This document shows positions 1 to 10,680 of a stretch of 64,000 nt of DNA, one piece after another (within the stretch, counting starts at the first letter, position 1; the number at the start of each line of letters is the position of its first letter). The position numbers were made by a program, and so were the translations under genes. The notes under the pieces are model-generated. The model was given only the letters and a program-made list of their open reading frames with translations, was not told the DNA's origin and made no database searches. Origin of the DNA: Achatina immaculata (lineage: Eukaryota; Mollusca; Gastropoda; Stylommatophora; Achatinidae); NCBI GenBank assembly GCA_009760885.1, contig CM019713.1:24126427-24190426 (forward strand). Reading direction: 5' to 3'.

Positions 1-245
1 CTGTGATCGTGTGGAACATGTAGGGTATGTGAGACATGTGGGGGTCAGTGATTGTGTGGGGCATGTGGGGGAACTGTGATCGTGTGGAACATGTAGGGTA
101 TGTGAGACATGTGGGGGACAGTGATTGTGTGGGCATGTGGGGAAACTGTGATTATGTGGGGCATGTGGGGGAACTGTGATTATGTGGGGCATGTGGGGGA
201 ACTGTGATTGTGTGGGGCATGTGGGGGAACTATGATCATGCGGAA
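1..245. repeat. minisatellite, ~28-bp unit, runs off the window edge
   Basis: G/T-rich tandem units alternating between short copies (gtgattgtgtggggcatgtg core) and longer copies carrying an extra segment with gggtatgtgagacatg. The array begins before the window. Confidence 0.85.
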
Positions 246-1267
246 CAATGACAGAAAATATTTCATACAGGAAAACAAAAAACTAGTTCATGAAGTCCGT
301 CTAAGTTGGAAGGTGCAGCAGTAAGCATGGCATACTGTGGGTGTTCTTGAAACCTGACCTTTCGTTTCAAGCAAGAACAGAACCTGGATCTTTTCAGAGC
401 TCTGTGACCTGAAGCTGCACCGTCCAACACGGTCTTATTTTCGTCCTCCTCGCTGTTGTAGCTGGCAGCACAAGATCTGCAGGCACAAGCGAGGGCTCAG
501 TAATGGAAAGTAGTGTCATTGAAAGGGAAGGTTAACATTGAGGAAAGATTTTCCTTAACACACATTTAGGTTGAAAAGGGGGAGGGGGGGCTAGAAAAAA
601 GTTAACTTTCCATACCAAATGGACTTCGATTCACCGGAAATTAACCAGAATTCAATTTCTCCCAGCGAAGTACTTTCCGTGGTGTCCGAATTACCGACCC
701 TCGTTTTTGGGGCAAGAGTCCCTCCATACTACCTTCACAAGCAAACCAGCGTCGGTTTACTTTTGTGTTCGTCAGTGAGTGAGTGAGTGTGTAAGCAAAC
801 TGAGATTAATGGGCGTATATTTGTTGTGTGTAGCAACCAGTAAAGTGACTGTGCATTAGCGGAGGAACAGACGTGAGAAAATGAAAGAACGAGTGCATGA
901 AACTGAAACTAGAGAACTGTACTTGGCCCTTAAGTGAGGCTGCCGTTTGTTACCGCAGTTTAAACTTCCATATTCTGGACTCTTTGTTTCTGCTTTCAAA
1001 AAGAAAAACAAATTAATTTCCAGCCACTGGTGCAACTTTCGTACAACAGCTTTGTTTAAGAAAAAAAAATCATCATAAGGCCAAGACATATTTTGAGAAA
1101 ACTATTCCATGAATCAGAGTTGTTTGCCCATGTTTCGGTGCAAGAGATCTATAGCCAACCAAAAGCAACGTTCATTTCTTCAAAGTGCCTCAGGGAAACC
1201 ATGTGCCACAACAGCTCGATAAATGAGGTATGGATCAACGAGGAGTCTCCAACATAGGACGACACCA
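246..1267. other. low-copy stretch, no gene recognised
   Basis: Mixed sequence with a short GTGA run near 775-795 and a G-rich patch near 580. Short open frames show no domain or signal sequence. I see nothing else in it. Confidence 0.5.
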
Positions 1268-1460
1268 AGAAACTAGACATTGTTGGTAGTTGAAATAATC
1301 TAGACATTGCTGGTAGCTGAAAGAATCTAGACGTTGATGGTGGCTGAAAGAATCTAGACGTTGATGGTAGCTGAAAGAAACTAGATATCGCTGGTAGCTG
1401 AAAGAATCTAGACAACGCTGGTAGCTAAAAGAATCTCGACAGTGATGGTAACTGAAAGAC
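1268..1460. repeat. 27-bp minisatellite, about 7 diverged copies
   Basis: Units share the core aatctagacgttgatggtag followed by ctgaaag; consecutive ctagacg motifs at 1327 and 1354 give the period. Because 27 is a multiple of three, it produces an apparent serine/phenylalanine repeat protein on the minus strand, which I do not regard as a gene. Confidence 0.85.
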
Positions 1461-1498
1461 GAACCTTTCATTAGTCTTACCAGGGTTTGAGGAATTAA

Positions 1499-2206
1499 GG
1501 AAAACCGTGACCACCTGCTGATGTTATCATAGGAAAAACATGACCACCTGCTGATGTTATCATAGGAAAAACATGACCACCTGCTGATGTTATCATAGGA
1601 AAAACATGACCACCTGCTGATGTTATCATAGGAAAAACATGACCACCTGCTGATGTTATCATAGGAAAAACATGACCACCTGCTGATGTTATCATAGGAA
1701 AAACATGACCACCTGCTGATGCTATCATAGGAAAAACATGACCACCTGCTGATGTTATCATAGGAAAATCATGACCACCTGCTGATGTTATCATAGGAAA
1801 AACATGACCACCTGCTGATGTTATCATAGGAAAAACATGACCACCTGCTGATGTTATCATAGGAAAAACATGACCACCTGCTGATGCTATCATAGGAAAA
1901 ACATGACCACCTGCTGATGCTATCATAGGAAAAACATGACCACCTGCTGATGTTATCATAGGAAAAACATGACCACCTGCTGATGCTATCATAGGAAAAT
2001 GCATGACCACCTGCTGATGTTATCATAGGAAAAACAAGATCACCTGCTTATGTTATCATAGCGAAATCATGACGACTTGCTTGTGTTATATCAAAACCAT
2101 GACAACCTGTTGATGTTATCGTAGTAAAACTATGTTATAGTAAAACCATGACGACCTGCCGGTGTTGTCATATTAAAAACCATGAAGATCTGCTGGTGTT
2201 ATCATG
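1499..2206. repeat. 33-bp minisatellite, ~17 good copies then ~4 decayed
   Basis: The unit contains aaaacatgaccacctgctga followed by tgttatcatagg. Copies are almost identical up to about 2035 and then decay rightwards (gatgacttgcttg-type variants) to about 2206. The apparent 171-residue minus-strand protein is a reading of this array. Confidence 0.92.
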
Positions 2207-2339
2207 AATTATCACTGACTAGATGAACAAAGCGTTCGGGACAGAGCAACAAAACTGGGAAGTTGTGACCTGGAAATAATCCTGAGATCATATTGGTTTC
2301 TATAGTTTGAATCTGCAGTTATTTGAACTCACAAATTTG

Positions 2340-2570
2340 CCTTCAGCGCCATCTAACATTGCACGTTTGCACTGCTATTTAAAACGGCACATTTATAGCA
2401 CTATCTGACATCGTACATTTGTAGTGCTACATAGCATATTTGAAGTGCTAAATACTATCTGACATTACACATTTGTAGTGCTACATAGAATATTTGAAGT
2501 GCTATCTAATATCGCAAATTTGTAGTGCTGTTAGAACTGGCACATTTGTAATGTTATCTTACTCATAAAT
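2340..2570. repeat. degenerate tandem repeat with acatttgtagtgct core
   Basis: Irregular copies of acatttgtagtgct and catatttgaagtgct joined by ctatctgacat linkers. It reads as an old, decayed minisatellite. Confidence 0.65.
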
Positions 2571-2654
2571 TTTGTTTTGCTGAAAATCTTATAAATTTGG
2601 ATTCGCTTCCATCTAGAGTCATAAATTTATCCCCATAAACTGTAGGAATCGTAG

Positions 2655-3395
2655 ATGTGAATCAGGCCACTCTATTTTATATGTTTAGTCTATAGAGGTG
2701 AACTAGATTATGCTATATTATAAGTTTACTCTATAGAGGTGAACCAGACCTCGCTATATTATTAAACGTTTAGTCTATAGAGGTGAACTAAATCACGCTA
2801 TATTATAAGTTTACTCTATAGAGGTGAAACAGACCACGCTATATTATTATACGTTTAGTCTTTAGAGGTGAACTAGATCACGCTATATTATAAGACAAGT
2901 AGAGGTGAACCAGACCACGCTATATTATAAGTTTACTCTATAGAGGGGAACCAGACCACGCTATATTATAAGTTTAGTCTATAGAGGTGAACCAGACCAC
3001 GCTATATTATAAGCTTAGTCTATAGAGGTGAACCAGATCACGCTATATTATTATAAGTTTAGTCTATAGATGTGAACCAGAACACGTTATATTATAAGAC
3101 TAATAGAGGTGAACCAGACCACGCTATATTATAAGACTAATAGAGGTGAACCAGACCACGCTATATTATAAGACTAGTAGAGGTGAACCAGACCACGCTA
3201 TATTATAAGACTAATAGAGGTGAACCAGACCACGCTATATTATAAGACTAGTAGAGGTGAGCCAGACCACGCTATATTATAAGACTAGTAGAGGTGAGCC
3301 AGACCACGCTATATTATAAGACTAGTAGAGGTGAGCCAGACCACGCTATATTATAAGACTAGTAGAGGTGAGCCAGACCACACCAAATTATAGGA
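2655..3395. repeat. 41-bp to 37-bp minisatellite, ~19 copies
   Basis: All units share gaggtgaaccagaccacg then ctatattataag. Left copies carry a gtttagtctata linker (period 41); right copies have lost part of it and carry gactagta instead (period 37, measured 3246 to 3283). A single deletion variant seems to have been amplified on the right. Confidence 0.92.
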
Positions 3396-4630
3396 CGGGT
3401 CTGAAGGTAACATAAATACTAAAATTTAACGCGAACATTTTACAGAAGAGACATCACTTTACTTTGAGCTTCATGGAAGCACTAGACCAAAAAAAAAGGC
3501 TCTACACTGTCTGTCAGATCTTGACAAACATCGCAGACCACAGCGGCTCTGTACAAGAAAGCAATCAATTTGTCGTAAACGCTTCTGGCACTTGTTGAGC
3601 TGGGGCACCAGACGCCGGAGAAAAGTCAACGGTCAAATAGGAAATATTAATCAACATTTGAGCACGGTGGAAATCAGATAGACTTCTTTACGGCAATCAA
3701 AGATAAGTACGTCTCTAAGACCTTCCTCGTAAGTTACGGAGTTTGTGTGTTTGTACTGAATGAATTTCTCTGCATGAACCCAAAGATATGACCAAAAAAA
3801 GACACAATCACGTGATAAGTTTGAAACTATTTTCCTGGCTATCATAGTGGTACCGTGCCACATAAAGCAGCGTTAATCCAGTCCAGTCTTCATCAGATAT
3901 GTTGTAGAACATCACACGAAGCCATGTCTACCTCGGACTAAGCCATCCTTTATCTTGAAATTCAAACAAATGGAGTGACATATATTTACTAGACAACAGT
4001 TTTGTAGAAATTTTGTAATAAAGTTTCAGTAACTAGAAGTGGATAAGATAAATTCAACACTAAGTTAAGTTCAGCACTAATTTACTTCACAAAATTCAAA
4101 TTTCCAGCCGAAATAGAATACTGGAAATAAGGAAATAACCTTTATTTTAATTCGTACGGTTTCAGGTCTATTTCTGCTACAGGTTAATGTTTTTCTATAA
4201 TCCTTGCACGTGACAACACAAGAAAGAGTTGGAAAAGTCCAATAAAGCAGGATCAATGAAGCCGGGTCTTTCACGTAACTGGAGATAACCGAATGAAAGA
4301 ACACAAATTTACATTTGTTCACTGCTCAAATCATCCATTCCGCTAATATTAATTACAATCGAATACCTCAAATTAAGGGGTTTTTAGCTGCAGTAATCGA
4401 CTACATTTAAGATAATTTTTTTCCATGTAACTGTTTCCTGTTTTAAGTAATTATTCGACATTTCTTTTCTGTTTTAAGTAATTATTTGACATTTTTGTCA
4501 AAGAAACATTGTTAGTACCAACTCAGAGTTTACCTGTTTCTGAGAAAAAATTTCTTGTTACGATTTTTAATAGCGACAAACGCTGATTATTTTTAGAGCA
4601 TGAATTATAAGGAAAGTACTTGTAATTACA
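3396..4630. other. low-copy AT-rich stretch, no gene recognised
   Basis: Scattered short open frames without recognisable domains. A ~31-bp direct duplication (ctgttttaagtaattatt core) sits at about 4438-4498. Nothing else is evident. Confidence 0.5.
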
Positions 4631-4834
<204 letters not shown>

Positions 4835-5117
4835 GGCCGTACTTAATTAGAGGTAGAACACCAGGAAAGATAAATGATGTGTAGAACGTGCCAGTGGAAA
4901 AGACGTGAGCACTCAATATTCCACGCTAAAGAAAATCGACACAGACAGAATATGATGGATGGTGTAGACGTTTCGGCTGAGTAGTTTTTCAGCTTTGGTG
5001 CTTGGCTGTTGTTTCTAACAGGGAAATCTTTGTAAGAATTCTATGACGTAACACACGGGTCATCTTCCTACACAGAAAGTTCAGTGAGTACACAGAAATT
5101 TGGCAAAATACAGCAAA

Positions 5118-5215
5118 AGATGTAACAAATTGTAGATTTAGAAAAGCGTATACTTAATGAAGCACTGAGCAATGCGTAAACTTAACAAAGTGTAGATGTT
5201 TACGTAGAATTAGAC
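5118..5215. repeat. left remnant of a decayed 32-bp minisatellite
   Basis: Fragments of aacaaagtgtagattta and ggaaagcgta type match the arrays at 5761-5874 and 6498-6675. The three blocks look like one array split by two LINE insertions. Confidence 0.6.
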
Positions 5216-5297
5216 AAATATTTTGACCACACATCAGGAAAGAGGAACACCTTGTTAGCAGAAACGCAGATGAAAACAACCAATGACTTTGACTATT

Positions 5298-5424
5298 CTC
5301 TCTCTCTCTCTCTGAACCTTAAGTGCCCAGGGCACATGAGGCTTCCGCAAGGGTTTTCCACAAATGCCTGTCCTTCGCCTTTTTTTCTGCTCTTGCCCAG
5401 GTGAGCCCTCTGCTGCTCAACATC
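5298..5424 (-). mobile_element. nested minus-strand LINE 3' end flanked by a 12-bp target-site duplication
   Basis: Minus-strand reading gives RGLTWARAEKKAKDRHLW and then TLAEASCALGT with a stop, the C-terminus of the same LINE family as the host copy. The (CT)n tail, equivalent to (GA)n on its own strand, begins directly after actttgactatt at 5286-5297. The same 12 bp recur at 5425-5436. Removing the insert restores the host coding line. Together with the host copy it makes a ~105-bp imperfect inverted repeat (5305-5413 against 5577-5680). Confidence 0.85.
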
Positions 5425-5676
5425 ACTTTGACTATTAAGGAAAGATATTTGCGATATCTGGGACACGTACTCCAGGTGGCTACTAACTCATTACCAAATA
5501 TAGCCGTGAAATGGATACCGCAGAGAAACAGGATTATTTGGCAGACCAAGGGAGACAGAGAGGATGATGAGTAATAGAGGGCTCACCTGGGAGAGAGCAG
5601 AGAAAAAGGGTGAGGGTCAGGTGTTTGAGGATAACCGTTGTGGAAGCACCGTGTGCCTAATGCACTTAAAGATTCA

Positions 5677-5759
5677 GAGTGAGTGAGTGAGTGAGTGAGT
5701 GAGTGAGTGAGTGAGTGAGTGAGTGAGTGAGTGAGTGAGTGAGTGAGTGAGTGAGTGAG
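5677..5759. repeat. (GAGT)n microsatellite, LINE tail
   Basis: About 20 GAGT units directly downstream of the LINE C-terminal remnant, interpreted as its 3' tail. Confidence 0.9.
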
Positions 5760-5760
5760 A

Positions 5761-5874
5761 TTTAACAGAGTGTAAGTTTAGGAAATCGTAGATTTAACAA
5801 AGTTTAGATTTAGGAAAGCGTAGATTTAACAAACTGTAGATTTAGGAAAGCGTAAATTTAACAAAGTATAGATT
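5761..5874. repeat. 32-bp minisatellite, middle block
   Basis: Period 32 measured from tttaaca motifs at 5761, 5793, 5825 and 5857. It ends at the target site atagatt of the next LINE insertion. Confidence 0.85.
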
Positions 5875-6497
5875 ATCGATGAGGAAAAACTGGAAGAAGT
5901 TGAGAGTTTTGAATATCTTGGATCACTGCTAACTAATAATGGAGATACAATGAAGGAAATTAAAATTAGGACATCCATCGCTCTTCAGGAAGTAAAACAA
6001 CTAAAGAATCTGTGGAGAGGAACAAACAGAACTACAAAAATAATATTTTTAAGGGCATGCATCTTTCCCATTGCAACATATGCCTGTGAGACCTGGACAC
6101 TTAACAAAACAGCTGATAAACGCATAAATGCCTTTGAATGTAAATGCTACAGAAGAGTTCTTCAGTTACCATGGACACAAAAAAGAACAAATATATACAT
6201 ACTACAAGAACTTAATATTGAAGAAGGCTGACTAGTAAAGAGGATTAAAGAGAGAAAACTTAAATATTTTGGACACATTAAACACCATGATAATCTAGAG
6301 AAGACCGTCTTCGAAGGGTACATAATGGGAAAAAGAAAGAGAGGAAGACCAAGGCGAAGATGGCTGCAAGACATCGTTGACGATCTGCAAATGGATGCAT
6401 CAGCAGCAGGTCATCTTGCTCACAACCGATAGGCCTACAGGAGTGCTGTTAGGGAGGCAAAGTTCCGCAAGAGACATGCAAATGAATGAACGAATGA
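5875..6497 (+). mobile_element. LINE family A, truncated ORF2 C-terminus with (ATGA)n tail
   Basis: The 5'-truncated copy reads EEKLEEVESFEYLGSLLTNN, then an ATYACETWTLNKTADK segment, KYFGHIK and GKRKRGRPRRRWLQDIVDD: the thumb/connection region and basic C-terminus of an APE-class non-LTR retrotransposon. An in-frame stop follows IEEG and another follows LAHNR, so it is dead. It ends in (GAAT)n and is flanked by a 7-bp duplication atagatt (5868-5874 and 6498-6504). It sits inside the 32-bp minisatellite. Relatives are at 9927, 15712, 22700 and 25397. Confidence 0.9.
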
Positions 6498-6675
6498 ATA
6501 GATTTAGAAAAGCGTAGATTTATCAAAGTGTAAACTTAGGAAAGCGAAGATTTAACAAAGTGTAAATTTAAGAAAGCGTATACTTAACGAATTATAGATT
6601 TAGGAAAGTGTAGATAACTTAGTGTATTTTTAAAGAAACCTCAGATTTAGCGAAGTGCAGATTGAACAGAAAACG
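6498..6675. repeat. 32-bp minisatellite, right block, decaying
   Basis: Continues the gatttaggaaagcgtaga-type units interrupted by the two LINE fragments, with copies becoming irregular to the right. Confidence 0.7.
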
Positions 6676-7004
6676 TAAAATAACAACTAGTTTTTTTTTA
6701 ATAAGATTGACTTACGGATTCATTTCTCAGTGTTATATGTCTCACATGTTTCATTTTTAATATTTTACTCTTTGTGTTCTGGTTGACATATAAATTTTAT
6801 TCTCAGTAAAGACAATTTAATGCACTAACTAATCATACAAATTAAAGATCCTGATTATTGCAGTGTTCGATTATCTTGATCTATAATAACGATTCTCTTA
6901 TACTCTGGATGAATTCTTTGGTGTTCCGATTACCTATTTACTATACCACTCTGGTGGTATCGATTCTGTTCTTGTACAAGTTCCTTCTTGATTTACAATC
7001 ACTA
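6676..7004. other. AT-rich low-copy stretch
   Basis: No open frame or repeat that I can support. Confidence 0.5.
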
Positions 7005-7395
7005 GTCAACAGCTCTATGTTGATTTACAATTAAGAGTTCTTCGTTAATTTACAGTCAGCAGTTCTTTGTTGATTTTCAGTCAGCATTCTCTGTTTATTT
7101 ACAGTCAGCAGTTATTTGTTAATTTACAGTCAGCATTCTCTGTTTATTTACAGTCAGCAGTTATTTGTTAATTTACAGTCAGCAGTTCTTTGTTGATTTA
7201 CAGTCAGCAGTTATTTGTTGATTTACAGTCAGCAGTTCTTTGTTGATTTACAGTCAGCAATTCCTTGTTGATTTTCAGTCAGCATTCTCTGTTTATTTAC
7301 AGTCAGCAGTTCTTTGTTGATTTACAGTCAGCAATTCCTTGTTGATTTTCAGTCAGCATTCTCTGTTTATTTACAGTCAGCAGTTCTGTGCTGGT
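7005..7395. repeat. 25-bp minisatellite, about 15 copies
   Basis: Unit gtcagcagttctttgttg plus atttaca, alternating with a shorter variant gtcagcattctctgtttatttaca. The mixed order of long and short variants suggests higher-order duplication. Confidence 0.9.
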
Positions 7396-7479
7396 GTACT
7401 ACTCATATCGTACCATATACACAACATTTACACAAAACCACATTTAACTTTCAGCTTTTTCCTCATAAACGGAGACGCT

Positions 7480-8006
7480 AAAATGTGTAAACTAGGAACA
7501 AAGTAGGAACAGCTTTATTACTTAACGTTTACAACGATGTGACGTTTCGGAGCGAGCCTTCTTCATACAAACACAAACAGGACAAAGAATCACACAGAGG
7601 AGAGAAATTCACATGAATTCTATGTACAGACGTAAATCTTTTAAAATGAAACAAATTAATGAAAAATGAAATTTAGCTTCTGTCTTGAAAGAACGTAAGT
7701 TGAAACTCGTATGTCCACTTTTACGAACGCAGCTGATATGCGACCGTTCCTGCGGTCAGAATGCGTACGTTCTGAAAGGTGCAAAAATTTGCATGGTTGG
7801 GTGTACAAAATATTGATATGCGACCGTTCCTTTTTTTTTTTAATTTCTATTACATAGAGTTTATGTGAATCTATACTTTGTCTCCTCTGTCTGATCCTTT
7901 GTCCTGTTTGTCTGTGTGTATGAAGAAGGCTAGAGCCGAAATGTCACATCGTTATAAACGTTAAGTAATAAAGCTGTTCCTACATTGTTCCTAGTTTAAA
8001 CATTTT
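7480..8006. mobile_element. Penelope-like inverted-repeat remnant with no internal gene
   Basis: Two ~150-bp inverted repeats (about 7480-7632 and 7848-8006) face each other across a 215-bp core. Each arm carries ctaggaac, an AATAAA-type signal (agctttatta on the left, taataaagct on the right) and a gaagaaggct...gaaa.gtc block. The arms match those of the larger Penelope-like element at 16502-18314, so this looks like an internally deleted or solo-terminus derivative. The core contains tgatatgcgaccgttcct twice (near 7733 and 7814). The assignment rests on arm similarity and not on a coding remnant. Confidence 0.7.
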
Positions 8007-8116
8007 GGTATCACAGCTTTACTGCAGTGCCTCGTGTATAGTTGTATACTTATATACTAGTTAATGTGTGTTAAACTGAGACTCTGTGTTACATACAGTA
8101 TGTGAAACTCTTTTTT

Positions 8117-8385
8117 TCTGTCGACCTCACTGATTTGTCTACTCATCCTCTGCTCTGTCGACCTCACTGATTTGTCTACCCATCCTCTGCTCTGTCGACC
8201 TCACTGATTTGTCTACTTTGTCTACTCATCCTCTGCTCTGTCGACCTCACTGATTTGTCTACTCATCCTCTGCTCTGTCGACCTCACTGATTTGTCTGCC
8301 GATCTTCTGTTCTGCTGACCTCACTGATTTGTCTGCGGAGTCTCTGTTCTGTTGACCTCACTGAGTTGTCTGCCAGTCCATTCAT
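8117..8385. repeat. 37-bp minisatellite, about 7 copies
   Basis: The unit contains tctgtcgacctcactgattt and then gtctactcatcctc. Period 37 is measured from 8161 to 8198. A looser ~44-bp repeat (ccattcattat...tgtgatt) continues to about 8480. Confidence 0.88.
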
Positions 8386-8479
8386 TATTTCCCCATCTAT
8401 GCCGTGATTTGCTCTGCTAATCCATTCATTATCTGCCCATGTATGCTGTGATTATCTGATTATCTCTGCTGATCAATTC

Positions 8480-9168
8480 GTTATATGTCATATATTGATA
8501 TGGTTAGCTCATTATCTTCCCATCTTTCGACGTGTTAATCTGTGAAAACTTGTCTGTATATAATTAAACATGAAATGTATTATTGAAAGAACACTCCCTT
8601 TCCCTCTGGTCACCCCCCTCTCCCAGTTTCGTCCGAAACAAAATCGTTGATAATTAATAATTTAAAGGAAATGCAACTTGTCATCAACCAAATGAAGACG
8701 GAACCAGTTGTAACACTTATTGTTGTAGTTTGTCCAAGTTTTGCTATTTAAATTTTCATTTTGTTTCTTTTCCAAAAAAATGTTTTCTTATGCCAAACAC
8801 AGCTTGCTTCTGCTTGCTCTCTTTCATATCAGGTTATTATTATTTGATATGTTTCATTGTCCTGTCATTATTAAACTGTTCTACATGCGATTCAGAAGCC
8901 GAAGAGAACCAACAATCAAAGAAGTTCTGGCAATGCAGCAGAAATGTTTTTAGTAGTTCTGAAACAAATGTGGTCCTTGTTTAGAACCCTCCATTGGCAA
9001 CCAGCATCTTCCAGTGTTAAAGGCCGCCTTAAGAGAGCAGAGGCAGATTGACACGTGGGGTCTCACTGAAGAGAGACCAGGGTCTCCATGTAACATTCAG
9101 ACTATTGGGACGAGGTATCCAGGATAAGCATCGAGCTTCTGTAGAGAATAATTTCGCTTACACACGAA
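8480..9168. other. low-copy stretch, no gene recognised
   Basis: Two overlapping short frames near 8730-8984 have hydrophobic residues but no supporting context; I do not call them genes. Confidence 0.45.
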
Positions 9169-9192
9169 CACACACACACACACACACACACA
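9169..9192. repeat. (CA)n microsatellite
   Basis: Twelve CA units, followed nearby by an A-run at about 9269-9280. Confidence 0.9.
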
Positions 9193-9915
9193 AAAGCAAT
9201 AGAACAAACAGTGCAATGGACAGGCATACTGCACGAGCATACATTTTTCAAGGTAAACATTCAAGAAGAAAAAAAAAAAAGTTTCCCAGAGAGGCTAACA
9301 AATTGTGTGTGCTGACAGGAACATCATGCGTCAAATATGGAAAGATTGGCACCATCAGAGTTCGTCTTCAAACAAAGAGTAATTAATATTGCATGAGATA
9401 TAAAAGCCGCGACATGATTACTGGGCCCTAGCTGGCCTAATTGCTAATGGCGGCATAAATAGAGGCTGGGGGGCCCTGGGACATCACGGGATTTCCCAGG
9501 AGAGGTTTGACGGGAAAGGGGAGGGGAGAGTGAAAAATGAGTGATTTGATTATCACTTTGTGAATGTTTTGTCAATATGATGTATAAATACTGAAATGAA
9601 GGAAGGTAAGCGAATTTCAAAAGTTGAAAGTTCTTTATAAGATAATTGATAGTTACTCATCAGTAAGTTGATTGTTATTAGTCAGAAAGTTGATAGTTCC
9701 TCGTCAGAAAGATGACAGTTCCTTGTTATAAGAATACATAAATATGGATGTCTGTGAAACAAAACACATTTAAGTGAATAAAGAATATTCAATTAGTTAT
9801 GCTGTTAATAACAGTAATGACGATGGTAATGAAATATAAATACACAGAACAACTGTAGTAACCTTCTGTGCTCTAGTTTCCTCTGTTAAATACGAGAGAA
9901 AAAAATAGAACAACT
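9193..9915. other. low-copy stretch with a short decayed repeat
   Basis: Around 9636-9735 there are three to four ~29-bp degenerate copies of agaaagttgatagttcctcg type. The segment from about 9850 to 9915 carries ctctagtttcctctgttaaa, which recurs just beyond the next LINE insertion. Confidence 0.5.
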
Positions 9916-9926
9916 ATAGTAACTTA

Positions 9927-10669
9927 AAAAGGAATGGAAAAACTAATTACGTCAGTCCGTAAGAACAGCGAAGAGCAGAACCTCTATCTTAATGCAAAGA
10001 AAACTAAACTGATGACAACTGACAAAACAAACAAGGCAGCTGAAATTTGTATCAATGAGGAAAAACTGGAAGAAGTGGAGAGTTTTGAATATCTTGGATC
10101 ACTACTAACTAATAATGGAGATACAATGAGGAAAATTAAAAGGAGGACATCTATCGCTCTTCAGAAAGTAAAACAAATAAAGAATCTGTAGAGAGGAGCA
10201 GACAGAACTACAAAAATAATATTTTTAAGGACATGCATCTTTCCCATCGCAACATATGCCTGTGAGACCTGGACACTTAACAAAACAACTGAGAACACAT
10301 AAATGCCTTTGAATGTAAATGCTACATAAGAGTTCTCCAAATATCGTGGACACAAAAAAAGAACAAATATATCTATACTACAAGAACTTAATATTGAGGA
10401 AGCCTGGCTAGTAAAGAGTATTAAAGAGAGAAAACTTAAATATTTTGGACACATTAAACGTCATGATAATTTAGAGAAGACCGTATTGGAAGGATACATA
10501 ATGGGAAAAAGAAAGAGAGGAAGACCAAAACGAAGATGGCTGCAAGACATCGTTGACGATCTGCAAATGGATGCATCAGCAGCAGGTCATCTTGCTCACA
10601 ACCGAGAGGTCTACAGGAGAGCTGTTTGGGAGGCAGAGTTCCGCAAGGGACATGCAAATGAATGAATGA
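9927..10669 (+). mobile_element. LINE family A copy, longest in the window, 11-bp target-site duplication
   Basis: Starts within ORF2 (NLYLNAKKTKLMTTD, then ESFEYLGSLLTNN), continues through ATYACETWTLNKT with frameshifts near 10300 and 10350, and ends KRKRGRPKRRWLQDIVDD, GHANE with a stop and (ATGA)n. A stop follows KQIKNL. The flanking duplication is atagtaactta at 9916-9926 and 10670-10680. The element split one copy of an older local duplication: ctctagtttcctctgttaaa occurs on both sides. It preserves about 740 bp of a family expected to be several kb long. Confidence 0.93.
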
Positions 10670-10680
10670 ATAGTAACTTA

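Larger units (their letters stand above)
5262..5760 (+). mobile_element. non-LTR retrotransposon 3' end with (GAGT)n tail, itself interrupted
   Basis: Plus-strand coding remnant reads TLTIKERYLRYLGHVLQ, then an NSLPNIAVKWIP segment and, after a stop and a frameshift, GLTWERAEKK. This is the usual C-terminus of an endonuclease/reverse-transcriptase LINE ORF2 (a GHVLR-type motif followed by a LTW.RAE.KA motif). The 3' end runs into (GAGT)n at 5677-5759, the LINE-type simple tail. A second copy in the opposite orientation occupies 5298-5424. The left boundary is uncertain. Confidence 0.75.

Noticed and set aside
1499..2035. Regular short repeats that could suggest a CRISPR array
   Set aside because: Units are contiguous with no unique spacers, and the context is eukaryotic. 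The same applies to all other arrays here.
5305..5680. Foldback DNA transposon
   Set aside because: The inverted repeat is explained by a LINE copy inserted in reverse into another, with a clear 12-bp target duplication and LINE tails at both ends.
8730..8984. Two overlapping short hydrophobic frames as a small membrane protein
   Set aside because: T-rich composition explains the hydrophobicity; no start or neighbour evidence.
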